Below are positions 8,305 to 17,514 of a stretch of DNA of 36,759 nucleotides, in pieces. This DNA comes from Acidobacteriota bacterium (GTDB taxonomy: Bacteria; Acidobacteriota; Vicinamibacteria; Vicinamibacterales; UBA2999). Under the pieces are notes generated by a model. That model had not been told where the DNA came from. It worked only from the letters and a program-made list of their open reading frames with translations, and searched no databases. The position numbers and the translations under genes were made by a program. How positions within the stretch are numbered: position 1 is the first letter of the stretch; each line of letters starts with the position of its first letter. The stretch covers positions 1-36,759 of the forward strand of contig JAKFYH010000065.1 in assembly GCA_021730945.1 (NCBI GenBank), given 5' to 3'.

Positions 8305-10131
8305 TTACTCGGAAGTCCGCGAGATCTCGTCAGTCACGAGGCGCAGCGGAATCACGGTGGCTTGCGCCATCTGTTCCATTTGCACGTTGTGGCCCTTCAC
8401 CGGCGGCAGGTCCTGGAACATCGTGTCCCACTTCCACCGCTCCATCGGGTTGCTGGCCTTCAGCCAGTGCTCCGCGCTCACCGGGCGGTTGAAGACGGTT
8501 TCGGTCAGGGTTGCGTACTCAGGTCGAGCCGACAGGAAGGCGGCGACGTCCGACCGCACCTGCTGTGAGGTTGTGTAGGTGTACGGCAGTCCCAGCGCCG
8601 CGGCCACGCTGGTCAGGATCTGCCAGTCTTCGACGGCTTCACCCGGCGCATTGATCGCCTTGGAGGCGGCCTGAACCATGCCCTGGTCGTTGGTGTAGGT
8701 GGCGTCCTTCTCGACCCAGGCGGCGCCCGGGAGCACGACGTCGGACATCTTCGACAGTTCCGACTGCAACACGCCTTGATACACGATCACCGGCACCAGG
8801 CCATTCCTGCGGGCTTCGAGCAGCCAGCTCAGATCGCCCATCGATCCGTCGGGACCCGGATCGAGGATGTAGAGCACGGCCACGCGGCCCTGCTCGATTG
8901 CGGTGCGCAGGGCCGACAGGTCGGCATCGCCTTCACCAACGACCGCGAGTCCGAGGTCGCGCGCGCCGGCGACGTTGGGCGCGTCCACCGCGGGGACGCG
9001 GAACTTGGTGTTGGCGGGCTGCTGTTTCTCGCTGCGCCGCCAGGCGACGTGAACGTGCGAGGCGCCGCCGTCGCCCTTGAGATCTTCGGCGAGGCGTTTC
9101 AGCAGGAACAGCTCTTCGTGCGAAGCATGCGCCGAGGCCAGCATGCGCACCGACGCGGGGTCCTTGCGGCCGGCCGCGTTCAACAGGTCGCGCACGCGCA
9201 TCAGCGCGTCCTTCCAGGTGGCCACCTGTTGCACGCCGTCCTTGGTGAGGATGGTCGGCTTGCGCAGCCGCTGCTCGCCCTCCACCCACAGGTACTGGAA
9301 GCGGCCGATGTCGCACATCCAGAAGTCGTTGACCGCGGCGTTGTAGCGCGGCGTGACCCGGGCCAAGCGCGCCCCCTTGGCCCACTCGGGCTTGGCCTTC
9401 AGCCACGCCGTGGTGCTGCAGCCTTTTGAACACAGCGTGCAGGTGGTATCAACCGCGTGGGGGTTGTCCCACGGCCGCGACCGGAACCGGTACTGCTTGG
9501 TGGTGATGGCACCGACCGGGCAGACGTCCATCAGGTTGCCCGACAGCAGCGAGTGCACGCCCTGCTCGTTGAAGGTGGCCACTTCGCTGCCGTTGCCGCG
9601 GTTGATGGTGCCGATCTGGGCGTCGCCGTCGACTTCGGCCATGAAGCGGCTGCAACGCGTGCACAGGATGCAACGGTTGCGGTTCAGCATCAGCGTCGGG
9701 CCAAAGTCAACGTCGGCCTTCACGCCCTCGCCGTCGAAAGTGCGGCGCGGGAAGTCCATGCGGCTGGCGTCGTTGCCGAACGCATACGAGAAGTCCTGCA
9801 GCGGACACTCGCCGCCCTTGTCGCACACCGGGCAATCGAGCGGGTGATTGATGAGCAGGAACTCGAACACGCCCTTGCGGCCTTCCACGGCCTCGGGAGC
9901 CTGGGTATGCACCACCATGCCCTCGGCCACCGGCGTCGAACACGACGTCTGCAACTTGCCCATCTTCTCGATCTTCACGAGACAGACGCGGCACGAGGCA
10001 TCGATGCCCAATCCGGGGTGGTAGCAGTAATAGGGAACCTGAATCCCTGCCTCGATGGCGGCCTTGAGGACCGAGGTGCCCTTGGGCACCGACAACTGGC
10101 GGCCATCAATGGTCAGCGTGACGTTTTCCAT
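8305..10131 (-). CDS. nuoG: NADH-quinone oxidoreductase subunit G
   Basis: Iron-sulfur subunit of the peripheral arm of complex I, 608 residues from the ATG at 10129-10131. An in-frame GTG/ATG start a few codons upstream is possible. Cluster ligands are visible in order: 2Fe-2S N1b (Cys36, 47, 50, 64); His-ligated 4Fe-4S (His96, Cys100, 103, 109); 4Fe-4S N4 (Cys154, 157, 160, 204); and the optional N7 site (Cys231, 234, 238, 273). A shortened molybdopterin-oxidoreductase-like domain fills the rest, without evidence of cofactor binding. No other nuo gene is beside it: upstream is an M1 peptidase and downstream a signalling operon. TATCAT at 10141-10146 may be its -10 box, 9 nt before the start; no Shine-Dalgarno is seen. 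Confidence 0.94.
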   Translation of the reverse strand: MENVTLTIDGRQLSVPKGTSVLKAAIEAGIQVPYYCYHPGLGIDASCRVCLVKIEKMGKLQTSCSTPVAEGMVVHTQAPEAVEGRKGVFEFLLINHPLDCPVCDKGGECPLQDFSYAFGNDASRMDFPRRTFDGEGVKADVDFGPTLMLNRNRCILCTRCSRFMAEVDGDAQIGTINRGNGSEVATFNEQGVHSLLSGNLMDVCPVGAITTKQYRFRSRPWDNPHAVDTTCTLCSKGCSTTAWLKAKPEWAKGARLARVTPRYNAAVNDFWMCDIGRFQYLWVEGEQRLRKPTILTKDGVQQVATWKDALMRVRDLLNAAGRKDPASVRMLASAHASHEELFLLKRLAEDLKGDGGASHVHVAWRRSEKQQPANTKFRVPAVDAPNVAGARDLGLAVVGEGDADLSALRTAIEQGRVAVLYILDPGPDGSMGDLSWLLEARRNGLVPVIVYQGVLQSELSKMSDVVLPGAAWVEKDATYTNDQGMVQAASKAINAPGEAVEDWQILTSVAAALGLPYTYTTSQQVRSDVAAFLSARPEYATLTETVFNRPVSAEHWLKASNPMERWKWDTMFQDLPPVKGHNVQMEQMAQATVIPLRLVTDEISRTSE

Positions 10132-10180
10132 GACTTTAGAATGATATCCCAACCCCCGCGCTTGAACCCCCGTGCTTGAA

Positions 10181-13000
10181 CTATCGTCGTTCTATGACTG
10201 CCACCGCCCCGCCGTCCTGGTTGGCGTCAACCGAGCGGAAGGCGCCGGACAGGGCGATGCGCTGCTCGGTCACCGCCTCGGTGAGCAACACCAGGTGTTC
10301 CTCGGTCTTGCCGTCGGTGTAGGTGACGGTCACTGTGATGGGGAGGTCGAACACGCCGGCCACCTGCTCGAACCGCACGATCAGGTCCTGGCCGTCGACG
10401 GTCGAGCTGAGGCGCAGGCGCGGGATCGACGAGTCGTAGATCCAGCGCTCGAAGAACCGTTCGAGGTTGCGGCCACTGGTACTCTCCATGGCCTTGCGCA
10501 AGTCGTCGGTGCCGGCCTTCTTGAAGCGGTTGTCGGCGTAGTAGCGCCGCAGGCCGGCAAAGAAGGCCTCGTCGCCGACCAGACGCCGCAGCATGTGGAG
10601 GACCGCCGCCCCCTTGTTGTAGACCAGCGCCCGGAAGACGCGGCTCTCGTTCTTGATGTGGCCCAGCCGATAGCCCAGGTAGACCGGGCCCTGGTCCGAG
10701 TCTTCCAGGGACCAGCGCCGAAACTGCCGCAGGATGTCGCGAAACGCCTCTTCGCCTCGCCGCTCGCGCGCAAACAGGGCGGCGAAATACTGCGCGAAGC
10801 CCTCACTGAGCCACTGCTCGTGATAGTTCTTCCACCCCACGGCCTGGCCGAACCACTGGTGCGCCAGCTCATGGGCCAGGAAGAACTCGGGGAAACCCGA
10901 AAAGGCCGCCGGATCGCTCCGCCAACTGTGGGCCGTGATCGGCGGCGGGTTGTTGATCATCGCGAAGTAGGCCGGGGCGTGTCCGCCGGGCAGTTCGTCT
11001 TCCACCATCGCGATGGCGATGGCGTCGTACGGCACGTCGCCGGTCAGCGACGCGTACAGACGCATGATGTCGGCCGCCAGGGCCGCGGTGTCGCGCGACT
11101 TTGCTTCCTGGCGGCGGTTGGCGTCGACGGTGAGCTGCACCGTGTTGCGCGCCCCCACCGCCGGCGTGGCCTGCGCCAGCGCCTGGAGTTTCGCAATCTG
11201 CAGGGCCAGTGAATCGGCTGGCACCGCGACAAGTGGACTGCGTCTTCCCGGCGTGACGATATCGAGCGCCACGGTGGCGGCATCGACCCGGCTCATCTTG
11301 CTGACCAGCATCGCGAGATAACGCAGCGGTTGCGTCGCGTTGAAGCTGTACGACATGCGAGCCACGCTGCGGCCGAGGCCCTCGACGACGGCCGGCGCGG
11401 CGGCGGTTGGCGAATCCGGTTCCAGCACACCCGACGCGACCACGGCATATTCGGCCGGCACGGTGATTCGTATGCGCGCGGTGGCGAAGTCGGTCACTTG
11501 CGCCTGCGGATACCAGTAGCTGCGATTGCTGAACAACCACTTGGGTTCGGCCGGCACGAACGGTAGATCGTCGGGCTGCGAACTTCGCTGCGGCGCCTCG
11601 TCTGCCTCCGGACGGGGGTCGCCGGCCACGATCACCGATTCGTCCTGGATGCTCGTGCGCGCGAGGCGGCCGGAGTAGTTCACCGTCAGCGTGAGCGGAA
11701 AGTCGCGCGCGACTGGTGACGGCAGGTTGACCAGGATGCTGTTCTGGTTGCGCACGCGCAGGAACAGCAACCGGCCGAGTTCGTCACTCATCACCGACGA
11801 GACGTTGAGGCTGTCGGCGAAGCGCAGTGTCAGGACGCCCAGCGCCTGCGACTTGACCCGCAGCTTGAGCCGCGTGCGCCCCTCCATCCACTCCCGCTCC
11901 GGAAAGTACTGGGCGTCGATGTCGTAATCGACGATGTCGTAATCGATCAGGTCGTCTTCGTTATAGAAACGGCCGCGGCTGGCCAGTTTCTGCTCCGACG
12001 CGTAGGCGGCGATGTTGCGCTGGCGGCCGCGCTGAAACAGGGCGATGTCCTCGGGCTCGCCGCTGGATCGCGCGTAGGTGAGGGCATCGTAGCGGCGGGT
12101 CCGCACCTCGGCGACGAAGTCGCCGGGCTGCGGCAGCAGCGACCACACCTCGCGGCTCAGGTCGCTCAGGTCGAGGTTGAACGACTTGGCCACGTCTTCG
12201 ACGAAGATGCCTTGTCCTCGCCGCAGCGTCCTCGGTTCCACCGGGACCGGGACCAGCGCGTTCTCGGCGACCCGTTGATCGAACTCGTACGGATTGATCC
12301 GGACAAACGCCATGGTGAATGGGGTTTCGAGCGAGTCGCTGCCGGCAAACAGGCGCAACTGGCCTTGCTCCTCCTTGGGCGCCGGCGCGAACAAGAGTGT
12401 GCCGTCGCCGATCAACACCAGCGCCGTCACCCCTTCGGCGGTCTCGGCAACGAAGACATCGCCCCTGGGCAATCGCAGGGTGAAGTCGACCGCCTTCAGT
12501 TCGAGGTCGCGCGCCGCGTACTGCTTCTCGGTCTGCAACTGCAGCCGGTGCAGGCCTTCGATTGAGGCCAGTCGATCCTCGGCCTGTACCCGCCACGGTT
12601 GCCGCTCCTGGTCGTCGCCGCGTGGACGGCGAATGTCGAGGCCCCACGTCGCGATCCGTCCCCGGTTGCCCATCTCCTGGAACACTTCGAGGGTCAGTCG
12701 AAAGCCTTCACCTGGCAGCGAACCCTGAAGCGCCGAGCGATCGCGTTGCTTGACGACGACCCGGGTGATCCCCTGGGGGACCATGGCGTCGAAGAACTCC
12801 AGCGACTGGTCGCGATCGACGCGTGGCGGCAGCAGCGCCAGCCAGCGATTACGGTCCATGGTGGAAATGGCCGTTTCAACAGCCTCCAGGAACGCCTGAA
12901 TGGACAGTTCTTCGGCGTCCTGCGCCCGGGCGGGCACTTGTCCGGCGAAGGCCGGCGTGGTGCAGACGGCGAACAAGACAAAAAGGCAGCGTGCGAGCAT
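10181..13000 (-). CDS. Exported M1-family (gluzincin) metallopeptidase-like protein
   Basis: A 939-residue protein with a signal peptide (about 1-19, ending AFAG). The long N-terminal half (about 30-440) has no family I can name. An M1 N-terminal beta domain and the catalytic domain follow. The zinc site is HELAHQW (His710, Glu711, His714) with Glu733 after an 18-residue gap. The probable transition-state Tyr is in ALVYNKGA. The GxMEN motif that binds the substrate amino terminus in typical M1 aminopeptidases is absent; ELPGGHAP occupies the equivalent place. Aminopeptidase activity is therefore uncertain, though zinc peptidase activity is plausible. It probably acts in the periplasm. It lies between the SpoIIE-type phosphatase gene and nuoG on the same strand. 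Confidence 0.88.
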   Translation of the reverse strand: MLARCLFVLFAVCTTPAFAGQVPARAQDAEELSIQAFLEAVETAISTMDRNRWLALLPPRVDRDQSLEFFDAMVPQGITRVVVKQRDRSALQGSLPGEGFRLTLEVFQEMGNRGRIATWGLDIRRPRGDDQERQPWRVQAEDRLASIEGLHRLQLQTEKQYAARDLELKAVDFTLRLPRGDVFVAETAEGVTALVLIGDGTLLFAPAPKEEQGQLRLFAGSDSLETPFTMAFVRINPYEFDQRVAENALVPVPVEPRTLRRGQGIFVEDVAKSFNLDLSDLSREVWSLLPQPGDFVAEVRTRRYDALTYARSSGEPEDIALFQRGRQRNIAAYASEQKLASRGRFYNEDDLIDYDIVDYDIDAQYFPEREWMEGRTRLKLRVKSQALGVLTLRFADSLNVSSVMSDELGRLLFLRVRNQNSILVNLPSPVARDFPLTLTVNYSGRLARTSIQDESVIVAGDPRPEADEAPQRSSQPDDLPFVPAEPKWLFSNRSYWYPQAQVTDFATARIRITVPAEYAVVASGVLEPDSPTAAAPAVVEGLGRSVARMSYSFNATQPLRYLAMLVSKMSRVDAATVALDIVTPGRRSPLVAVPADSLALQIAKLQALAQATPAVGARNTVQLTVDANRRQEAKSRDTAALAADIMRLYASLTGDVPYDAIAIAMVEDELPGGHAPAYFAMINNPPPITAHSWRSDPAAFSGFPEFFLAHELAHQWFGQAVGWKNYHEQWLSEGFAQYFAALFARERRGEEAFRDILRQFRRWSLEDSDQGPVYLGYRLGHIKNESRVFRALVYNKGAAVLHMLRRLVGDEAFFAGLRRYYADNRFKKAGTDDLRKAMESTSGRNLERFFERWIYDSSIPRLRLSSTVDGQDLIVRFEQVAGVFDLPITVTVTYTDGKTEEHLVLLTEAVTEQRIALSGAFRSVDANQDGGAVAVIERR

Positions 13001-13013
13001 GAATGACTCAGCC

Positions 13014-13030
13014 GGTTCCCGGTTCCCGGC
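13014..13030. repeat. Two-copy heptamer repeat (GGTTCCC)
   Basis: Two tandem copies of GGTTCCC followed by GGC lie just upstream of the M1 peptidase start. It is too short to stand alone, but the unit length matches the longer 7-bp arrays of this window. Confidence 0.4.
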
Positions 13031-13058
13031 AGATTCAATTAGACGCCAGTGGGACGAA

Positions 13059-14234
13059 TCAGGCTACCGGATTCGCCAACCGGCTCAGCACTAACACGGT
13101 GAGGTCGTCGGCCAGGCGTTGGTCGCGGCGGTGACGCTCGACGGCATCAAACACCGCCCGGCCCAGATCCCCGGCTGCGGACTGCTGGTAGGCGCCCGCG
13201 TATAGGGCCAGGGTCCGCTCCAGGCCGGCCTCGTCGAACGGCGTGCCGTCAGGGCTCTCGGCCTCGGTGAGGCCGTCGCTGTACATCAACAACGCATCGC
13301 CGGGGTTGAGGCGCACTTCGCCGGCCTCGTACTCGCTGCCATCGAACATGCCGAGCGCAATGCCGCCGCTCATGAGCCGTTCAATCGATCCATCCTGGCG
13401 GCGGAGCAGCGGCGGTGTCTGGCCGGCGTTGACAAACTCGAGCCGGCCGGTCGCCGGCGTGTATGAGGCGAGGAACAAGGTAATGAACCGCGAGGCCGGC
13501 GCGTGCCGCGCCACCTGGAGGTTGAGGCGCTTGACCAGCGCCGGCAGCGGCAGGTTGTCGTCCACCAGCGTGCGCAGGATGGCAAGCAGCAATGCCATGA
13601 GCAACGCCGCCGGACTGGCCTTGCCGGCGACGTCGCCGAGCGCGACGAGCACGGTGCCGTCGGGCCGCGGCAGGATGTCGTAAAAGTCGCCGCCGACCGT
13701 GTTGGCCGGCTTGGTCAGGCCAAACGCTTCGACCCCCGGGCCCGACCACGTGCCGTTGGGCAGCATGGCCTGTTGGATCTCACGCGCCACCTCGAGGTCG
13801 CGCTTGAGCGAGAGGCGGTCGGCCACTTCCAGCAACACCAGCAGGTTCATCAACAGGAACCCGCTCAGCAGCCACAACGTGCCGTCACTGAACATCGGCG
13901 CCGGCACGCTGATGTGCACGAAGAACAGCGCGATCGGCACCGGCACGCGCATCAGGCCGAAGCCGCTGAAGAGCTCGATCAGGCCGACGACCGCCAGCGC
14001 CAGGGCAACCCCGTACATCAGCCGCCGCGCCGGTGACAGGCGCATGGTGAACGCCAGGAAGAAGCCCTGCGCGTACTTGACCGTCTTGCGATACCAGGGC
14101 AGGCCATCGAGCTCCGCCGTGTTAATGCCCTTGGCGAAGAACCGGTAGGCCTCTGGCGTCTCCCGCGTGAACAGCTTCCCCAGCTCGTCCGAGGTGAGAT
14201 CGTGCGTGTAGCGGCGGATAAACGCTTTCGGCAT
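13059..14234 (-). CDS. Membrane PP2C-type serine phosphatase (SpoIIE/RsbU-like)
   Basis: A 391-residue protein. A cytosolic N-terminal part (1-65) is followed by two or more membrane segments (about 70-94 and 100-138), a helical linker (about 140-158, LEVAREIQQAMLP, typical ahead of RsbU-like domains) and a SpoIIE phosphatase domain (about 165-388). Metal-binding motifs are present: GGDFYD, ALGDVAGKA, YSDGLTEA and ADDLTVL. Such enzymes dephosphorylate anti-sigma-antagonist proteins of the STAS type, but no STAS or anti-sigma kinase gene is nearby, so the target is unknown. It starts at ATG 14232-14234, 18 bp after the kbl stop codon, and is probably co-transcribed with kbl. Confidence 0.9.
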   Translation of the reverse strand: MPKAFIRRYTHDLTSDELGKLFTRETPEAYRFFAKGINTAELDGLPWYRKTVKYAQGFFLAFTMRLSPARRLMYGVALALAVVGLIELFSGFGLMRVPVPIALFFVHISVPAPMFSDGTLWLLSGFLLMNLLVLLEVADRLSLKRDLEVAREIQQAMLPNGTWSGPGVEAFGLTKPANTVGGDFYDILPRPDGTVLVALGDVAGKASPAALLMALLLAILRTLVDDNLPLPALVKRLNLQVARHAPASRFITLFLASYTPATGRLEFVNAGQTPPLLRRQDGSIERLMSGGIALGMFDGSEYEAGEVRLNPGDALLMYSDGLTEAESPDGTPFDEAGLERTLALYAGAYQQSAAGDLGRAVFDAVERHRRDQRLADDLTVLVLSRLANPVA

Positions 14235-14252
14235 GGATCTTTAACTCGGACG

Positions 14253-15446
14253 TTAGCCGATGACGCCGAGTTCCCTTCCCACCTTGGCAAACATATCCAG
14301 GGCGTACTGCAGGTCCGGCTTGGTGTGTGTCGCGGCCACGATCGTGCGCAACCGGGCCTTGTCGCGGGCCACGGTCGGAAAGCCGATGCTTTGTGCGAAC
14401 ACCCCTTGCGCAAACAGGGCATCCGACATCTTGGCCGCGGTGACAGCCTCGCCGACGATCACCGGGGTAATCGGGCTCTCGGAGGCGCCGGTGTTGAAGC
14501 CGAGCGAATCGAGACCGGCCTTGAAGAACCGGGTGTTATCCCACAGTTGTTCGATCCACTGGGGTTCGCTCTCGAGCACGTCGAGCGCGGCAATGCATGC
14601 GGCGGTGACGGCCGGCGGATGCGAGGTTGAGAACAGGAACGGCCGCGCCCGGTGGTAGAGAAAGTCAATCAGGGCGCCGGTGCCGGCCACGTAGCCGCCG
14701 AGCACGCCGACCGCCTTCGACAGCGTGCCAACCTGGATATCCACCCGGCCGTGGCACTTGAAGTGGTCGACCGTGCCGCTGCCGTTGGTGCCAAACACCC
14801 CGCTTGCGTGCGCATCGTCCACCATCATGATGGCGCCGTACTCTTCCGCGATCGTGCACAGGTCGGGAAGTGGGCCGAGGTCGCCTTCCATGGAAAACAC
14901 GCCGTCGGTGATCAGGATCTTGCGCTGCGAGGTGGGGAGGTCCTTGAGGATCTTTCGCGCGGCATCGACGTCCTTGTGCGGAAACACCTTGATGGCGGCG
15001 CGGCTCAAGCGGCAGCCGTCGATGATGCTGGCGTGATTTAGTTCATCCGACACCACCACGTCGTCCTTGGTCAGGACCGCCGACACGGTGCCGGCGTTGG
15101 CGGCGAAGCCGCTCTGGAACACGACCACCGATTCCACGTGCTTGAATGCGGCCAATCGGCGTTCGAGCTCCATGTGGATTTCCATGGTGCCGGAAATGGT
15201 TCGCACGGCTCCGGAGCCGACGCCGTACTTGGCCACCGCATCGAGCGCCGCCTGCTTTAGCCTGGGATGGGTCGCCAGCCCGAGGTAGTTATTGGACGAA
15301 AGGTTGACCACCGACTTGTGATCGAAGGTCGCGTGCGCGGCGGCCTCGCCTTCGAGAATTCTCAGCTTGCGATACAAGCCCTGGTCCTTGAGGGCGGTGA
15401 GTTCGGCGTTCAAGTAGGCGAGGGGATCTGGGCGCATATGATTCAT
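14253..15446 (-). CDS. kbl: Glycine C-acetyltransferase (2-amino-3-ketobutyrate CoA ligase)
   Basis: A PLP enzyme of the alpha-oxoamine synthase family. Kbl cleaves 2-amino-3-ketobutyrate with CoA into glycine and acetyl-CoA (threonine breakdown). It is about 397 residues, matching the family length. Motifs seen are LSSNNYLGL, SGTMEIH, DELNHASIIDG, DDAHASGVFG and GTLSKAVGVLGGY with the PLP lysine at about residue 244. The sequence closely resembles the Bacillus Kbl group as I recall it; 8-amino-7-oxononanoate synthase activity cannot be excluded. No tdh gene is adjacent. The start is uncertain: ATG at 15444-15446 or at 15435-15437. Neither has a Shine-Dalgarno sequence, because a heptamer array fills the space upstream. 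Confidence 0.93.
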   Translation of the reverse strand: MNHMRPDPLAYLNAELTALKDQGLYRKLRILEGEAAAHATFDHKSVVNLSSNNYLGLATHPRLKQAALDAVAKYGVGSGAVRTISGTMEIHMELERRLAAFKHVESVVVFQSGFAANAGTVSAVLTKDDVVVSDELNHASIIDGCRLSRAAIKVFPHKDVDAARKILKDLPTSQRKILITDGVFSMEGDLGPLPDLCTIAEEYGAIMMVDDAHASGVFGTNGSGTVDHFKCHGRVDIQVGTLSKAVGVLGGYVAGTGALIDFLYHRARPFLFSTSHPPAVTAACIAALDVLESEPQWIEQLWDNTRFFKAGLDSLGFNTGASESPITPVIVGEAVTAAKMSDALFAQGVFAQSIGFPTVARDKARLRTIVAATHTKPDLQYALDMFAKVGRELGVIG

Positions 15447-15447
15447 T

Positions 15448-15522
15448 CGGGATCCGGGATCCGGGATCCGGGAGTCGGGAGTCGGAAATCGGAAAATCGG
15501 GACCCCGGACCCCGGACCCCGG
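15448..15522. repeat. Heptamer array (GGGATCC / GGGAGTC / GGACCCC), possible G-quadruplex
   Basis: The whole gap between the kbl start and the stop of the membrane-protein gene is built from 7-bp units: GGGATCC repeats, GGGAGTC variants, degraded units, then GGACCCC three times. On the plus strand, GGG runs at 449-451, 456-458, 463-465, 470-472 and 477-479 (add 15000) are separated by four bases each, which fits the standard G-quadruplex pattern. The kbl mRNA leader would be the C-rich complement. Confidence 0.9.
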
Positions 15523-17514
15523 TTAACGTAACGCGAACAGTGTATCGCCGTCGGGGAACTGCGCGAGCAGGCGCGCGTTGTGGGCGAGCAGCCAGGCCTC
15601 GACCGTTCCGGCTCTGCCGGCGTCGGCGAAGGCGCGGGCGTGCAACACGACGTGCGTCGTCCCCGAGGCCACGAGTGCCTGCCACGAGGCCTCGGGATCG
15701 GCCGCCACATTGCTCAGGCGCGCCACCCTGGCTCCGTAGCCGGGAGGCACACTGCCGCTGTAGCCGTTGGTGATGGGCTTCCAGTGAGTGGCGGCGTAGT
15801 AGACATACCGAATCTCCCAGGCCGGGTCGCCAAATGGAAACTCGGTGATCGCCGCTCCAGCCGGCAATGCGCGAATCGCCGCGTAAACCGGCGGCGCCTC
15901 GCTGACTGGATAGACACGTGCCGGCGGCATCGCCTCGTTCTGACCCCACACCAGGTTGCGGTCGATCGGAATCGCAACGCCCTCGATCAGCACCAGCGCG
16001 GCAATGCCCGCGGCAATCACCGCCGGCGCATCCGCAGCGAACGCGAAGGGCCGCGCCGGCCACCGCCGGAGCCCTGCCGCGACGCCGTAGCCGGCGAGCA
16101 CCGACAAGAACAGCCCGGCCAACATGGCAAACCGGGCCGGCACGCGGACTCCAGTGAAACCCGGAACGTACTGATAGAGCACGCCGTACAAGCCGTATCC
16201 GGCGAGCGAGTCGCCCGCCCGTGGCACCGGCCCCAGCGACAGCCACATCGCGGCAAGCGTGGCGACCGCGCAGAATGCCGCCGGCGAGCGGGCCGCCCTG
16301 GCGGCAATTACCCGCGAACGCGGCGAGGCCATCAGCAGGAACACCACCGCGGCCAACAACTGCCAAACCATCCGACCCGGGCTGCGGGCGCGGATCGCAA
16401 TGCCGAGGACAGTCACGTCAAAGCCGCCGAAGGCGAGGGCACTGACGACGGCGGCCAGTTGGGTGACCACCGCTAGAGCGAGCAACCCCACGAGCGTGCG
16501 GCGCCATGCCGGCATCGCGGCCAGACCATCCGGCGCCGCCCCGCCGCCGCCGGCATTCGCTTGCAGCAAGGCGACGATCGCGACGCCGGCGAGCAGCCAC
16601 GGAACAAATCCAAGGAAGGTCTCTCCCTCGGGTCCGGCGAAGAATCGCAGCGACTTGCCGTACAGCCACAGACTCTCGGGTGCCGTGACGTACGACCAGA
16701 CATTGGCCGAGTAGCCGACTACTTCGCTCAAGGGCCGCGAGAAGCCAAGCTGCTCTTGCGCCGCCGCATAGGGCAACAGGAACGGCAACGTCAAAATCGA
16801 AGTGCCAACCGCTGCTGTCATCAGCCCGACCCAGGTGCGAAGGGTGCCAAGTGTGCCAAGGGCCCACATGCGGTGCACGACGAACAGCGGCGCGAACGGC
16901 GCGAAGTACAACAGGTAGTAACCGCACGACCAGTTCTGCATGACCAGCGCGGCGGTGCCACCGGTCAGGGCCCGGTAAGATCCGGAGGTCACGAATCGAT
17001 TCAAGCCCCACAACGCCAGCGGCATCCACTGCGAACTCATGACCTGGAGATGTGGCACCGAAGCCATGCGATAGGGCAGGAAGCCGTAGATCAGGCCGGC
17101 TATGAACGCGGCCCGCCAGTCGCCTGTCAGATCGCGCACCAGCAAGTAGGTGCCGTATGCCGAAAGCGCAAAGGTCGATACGAACAGCAGGTTGTAACAA
17201 AGAATGATGTTGCCGGTCAGCCAGTAGACCGGAAGGACTTGCAGCACCTGTGCAAACAGGTGTTCGGACAGCGACAGTGCCATCGGCGCGGGATGGAAGA
17301 TGTTGGCGTCCCAGTACTGCGACCAGGTCATGGCGCCGGTGAGCAGTTGCGGAACATGCTCCGCGCCCCACGCGAGAATCCACATGTTCAGCAGGGAGTC
17401 GCCGAGATCACCGGGAACGTCCCGGCCCATAACCGTGATCAGGGGCCAGGTCAGGACCAGCGAGAGGAGGGAAAAGGCAAGCAGCGCGAACAGTGATGCC
17501 GGTGGACGTTTCAC
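15523..17514 (-). CDS. Multi-spanning membrane protein, GT-C glycosyltransferase-like
   Basis: A 663-residue polytopic membrane protein starting at GTG (17512-17514), which overlaps the stop of the AI-2E-family gene as GTGA. About 10-13 hydrophobic segments fill residues 1-560; a soluble C-terminal part (about 560-663) follows. The first loop after helix 1 has an acidic cluster, PGDLGDSLLNMW, in the position where GT-C lipid-linked sugar transferases carry catalytic Asp residues. This and the topology suggest a membrane glycosyltransferase, but no specific family is certain. A 9-bp in-frame duplication (16844-16861) encodes LGTLGTL. The frame extends upstream to 17952 antisense-like within the neighbour, and that extension is rejected. 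Confidence 0.75.
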   Translation of the reverse strand: MKRPPASLFALLAFSLLSLVLTWPLITVMGRDVPGDLGDSLLNMWILAWGAEHVPQLLTGAMTWSQYWDANIFHPAPMALSLSEHLFAQVLQVLPVYWLTGNIILCYNLLFVSTFALSAYGTYLLVRDLTGDWRAAFIAGLIYGFLPYRMASVPHLQVMSSQWMPLALWGLNRFVTSGSYRALTGGTAALVMQNWSCGYYLLYFAPFAPLFVVHRMWALGTLGTLRTWVGLMTAAVGTSILTLPFLLPYAAAQEQLGFSRPLSEVVGYSANVWSYVTAPESLWLYGKSLRFFAGPEGETFLGFVPWLLAGVAIVALLQANAGGGGAAPDGLAAMPAWRRTLVGLLALAVVTQLAAVVSALAFGGFDVTVLGIAIRARSPGRMVWQLLAAVVFLLMASPRSRVIAARAARSPAAFCAVATLAAMWLSLGPVPRAGDSLAGYGLYGVLYQYVPGFTGVRVPARFAMLAGLFLSVLAGYGVAAGLRRWPARPFAFAADAPAVIAAGIAALVLIEGVAIPIDRNLVWGQNEAMPPARVYPVSEAPPVYAAIRALPAGAAITEFPFGDPAWEIRYVYYAATHWKPITNGYSGSVPPGYGARVARLSNVAADPEASWQALVASGTTHVVLHARAFADAGRAGTVEAWLLAHNARLLAQFPDGDTLFALR

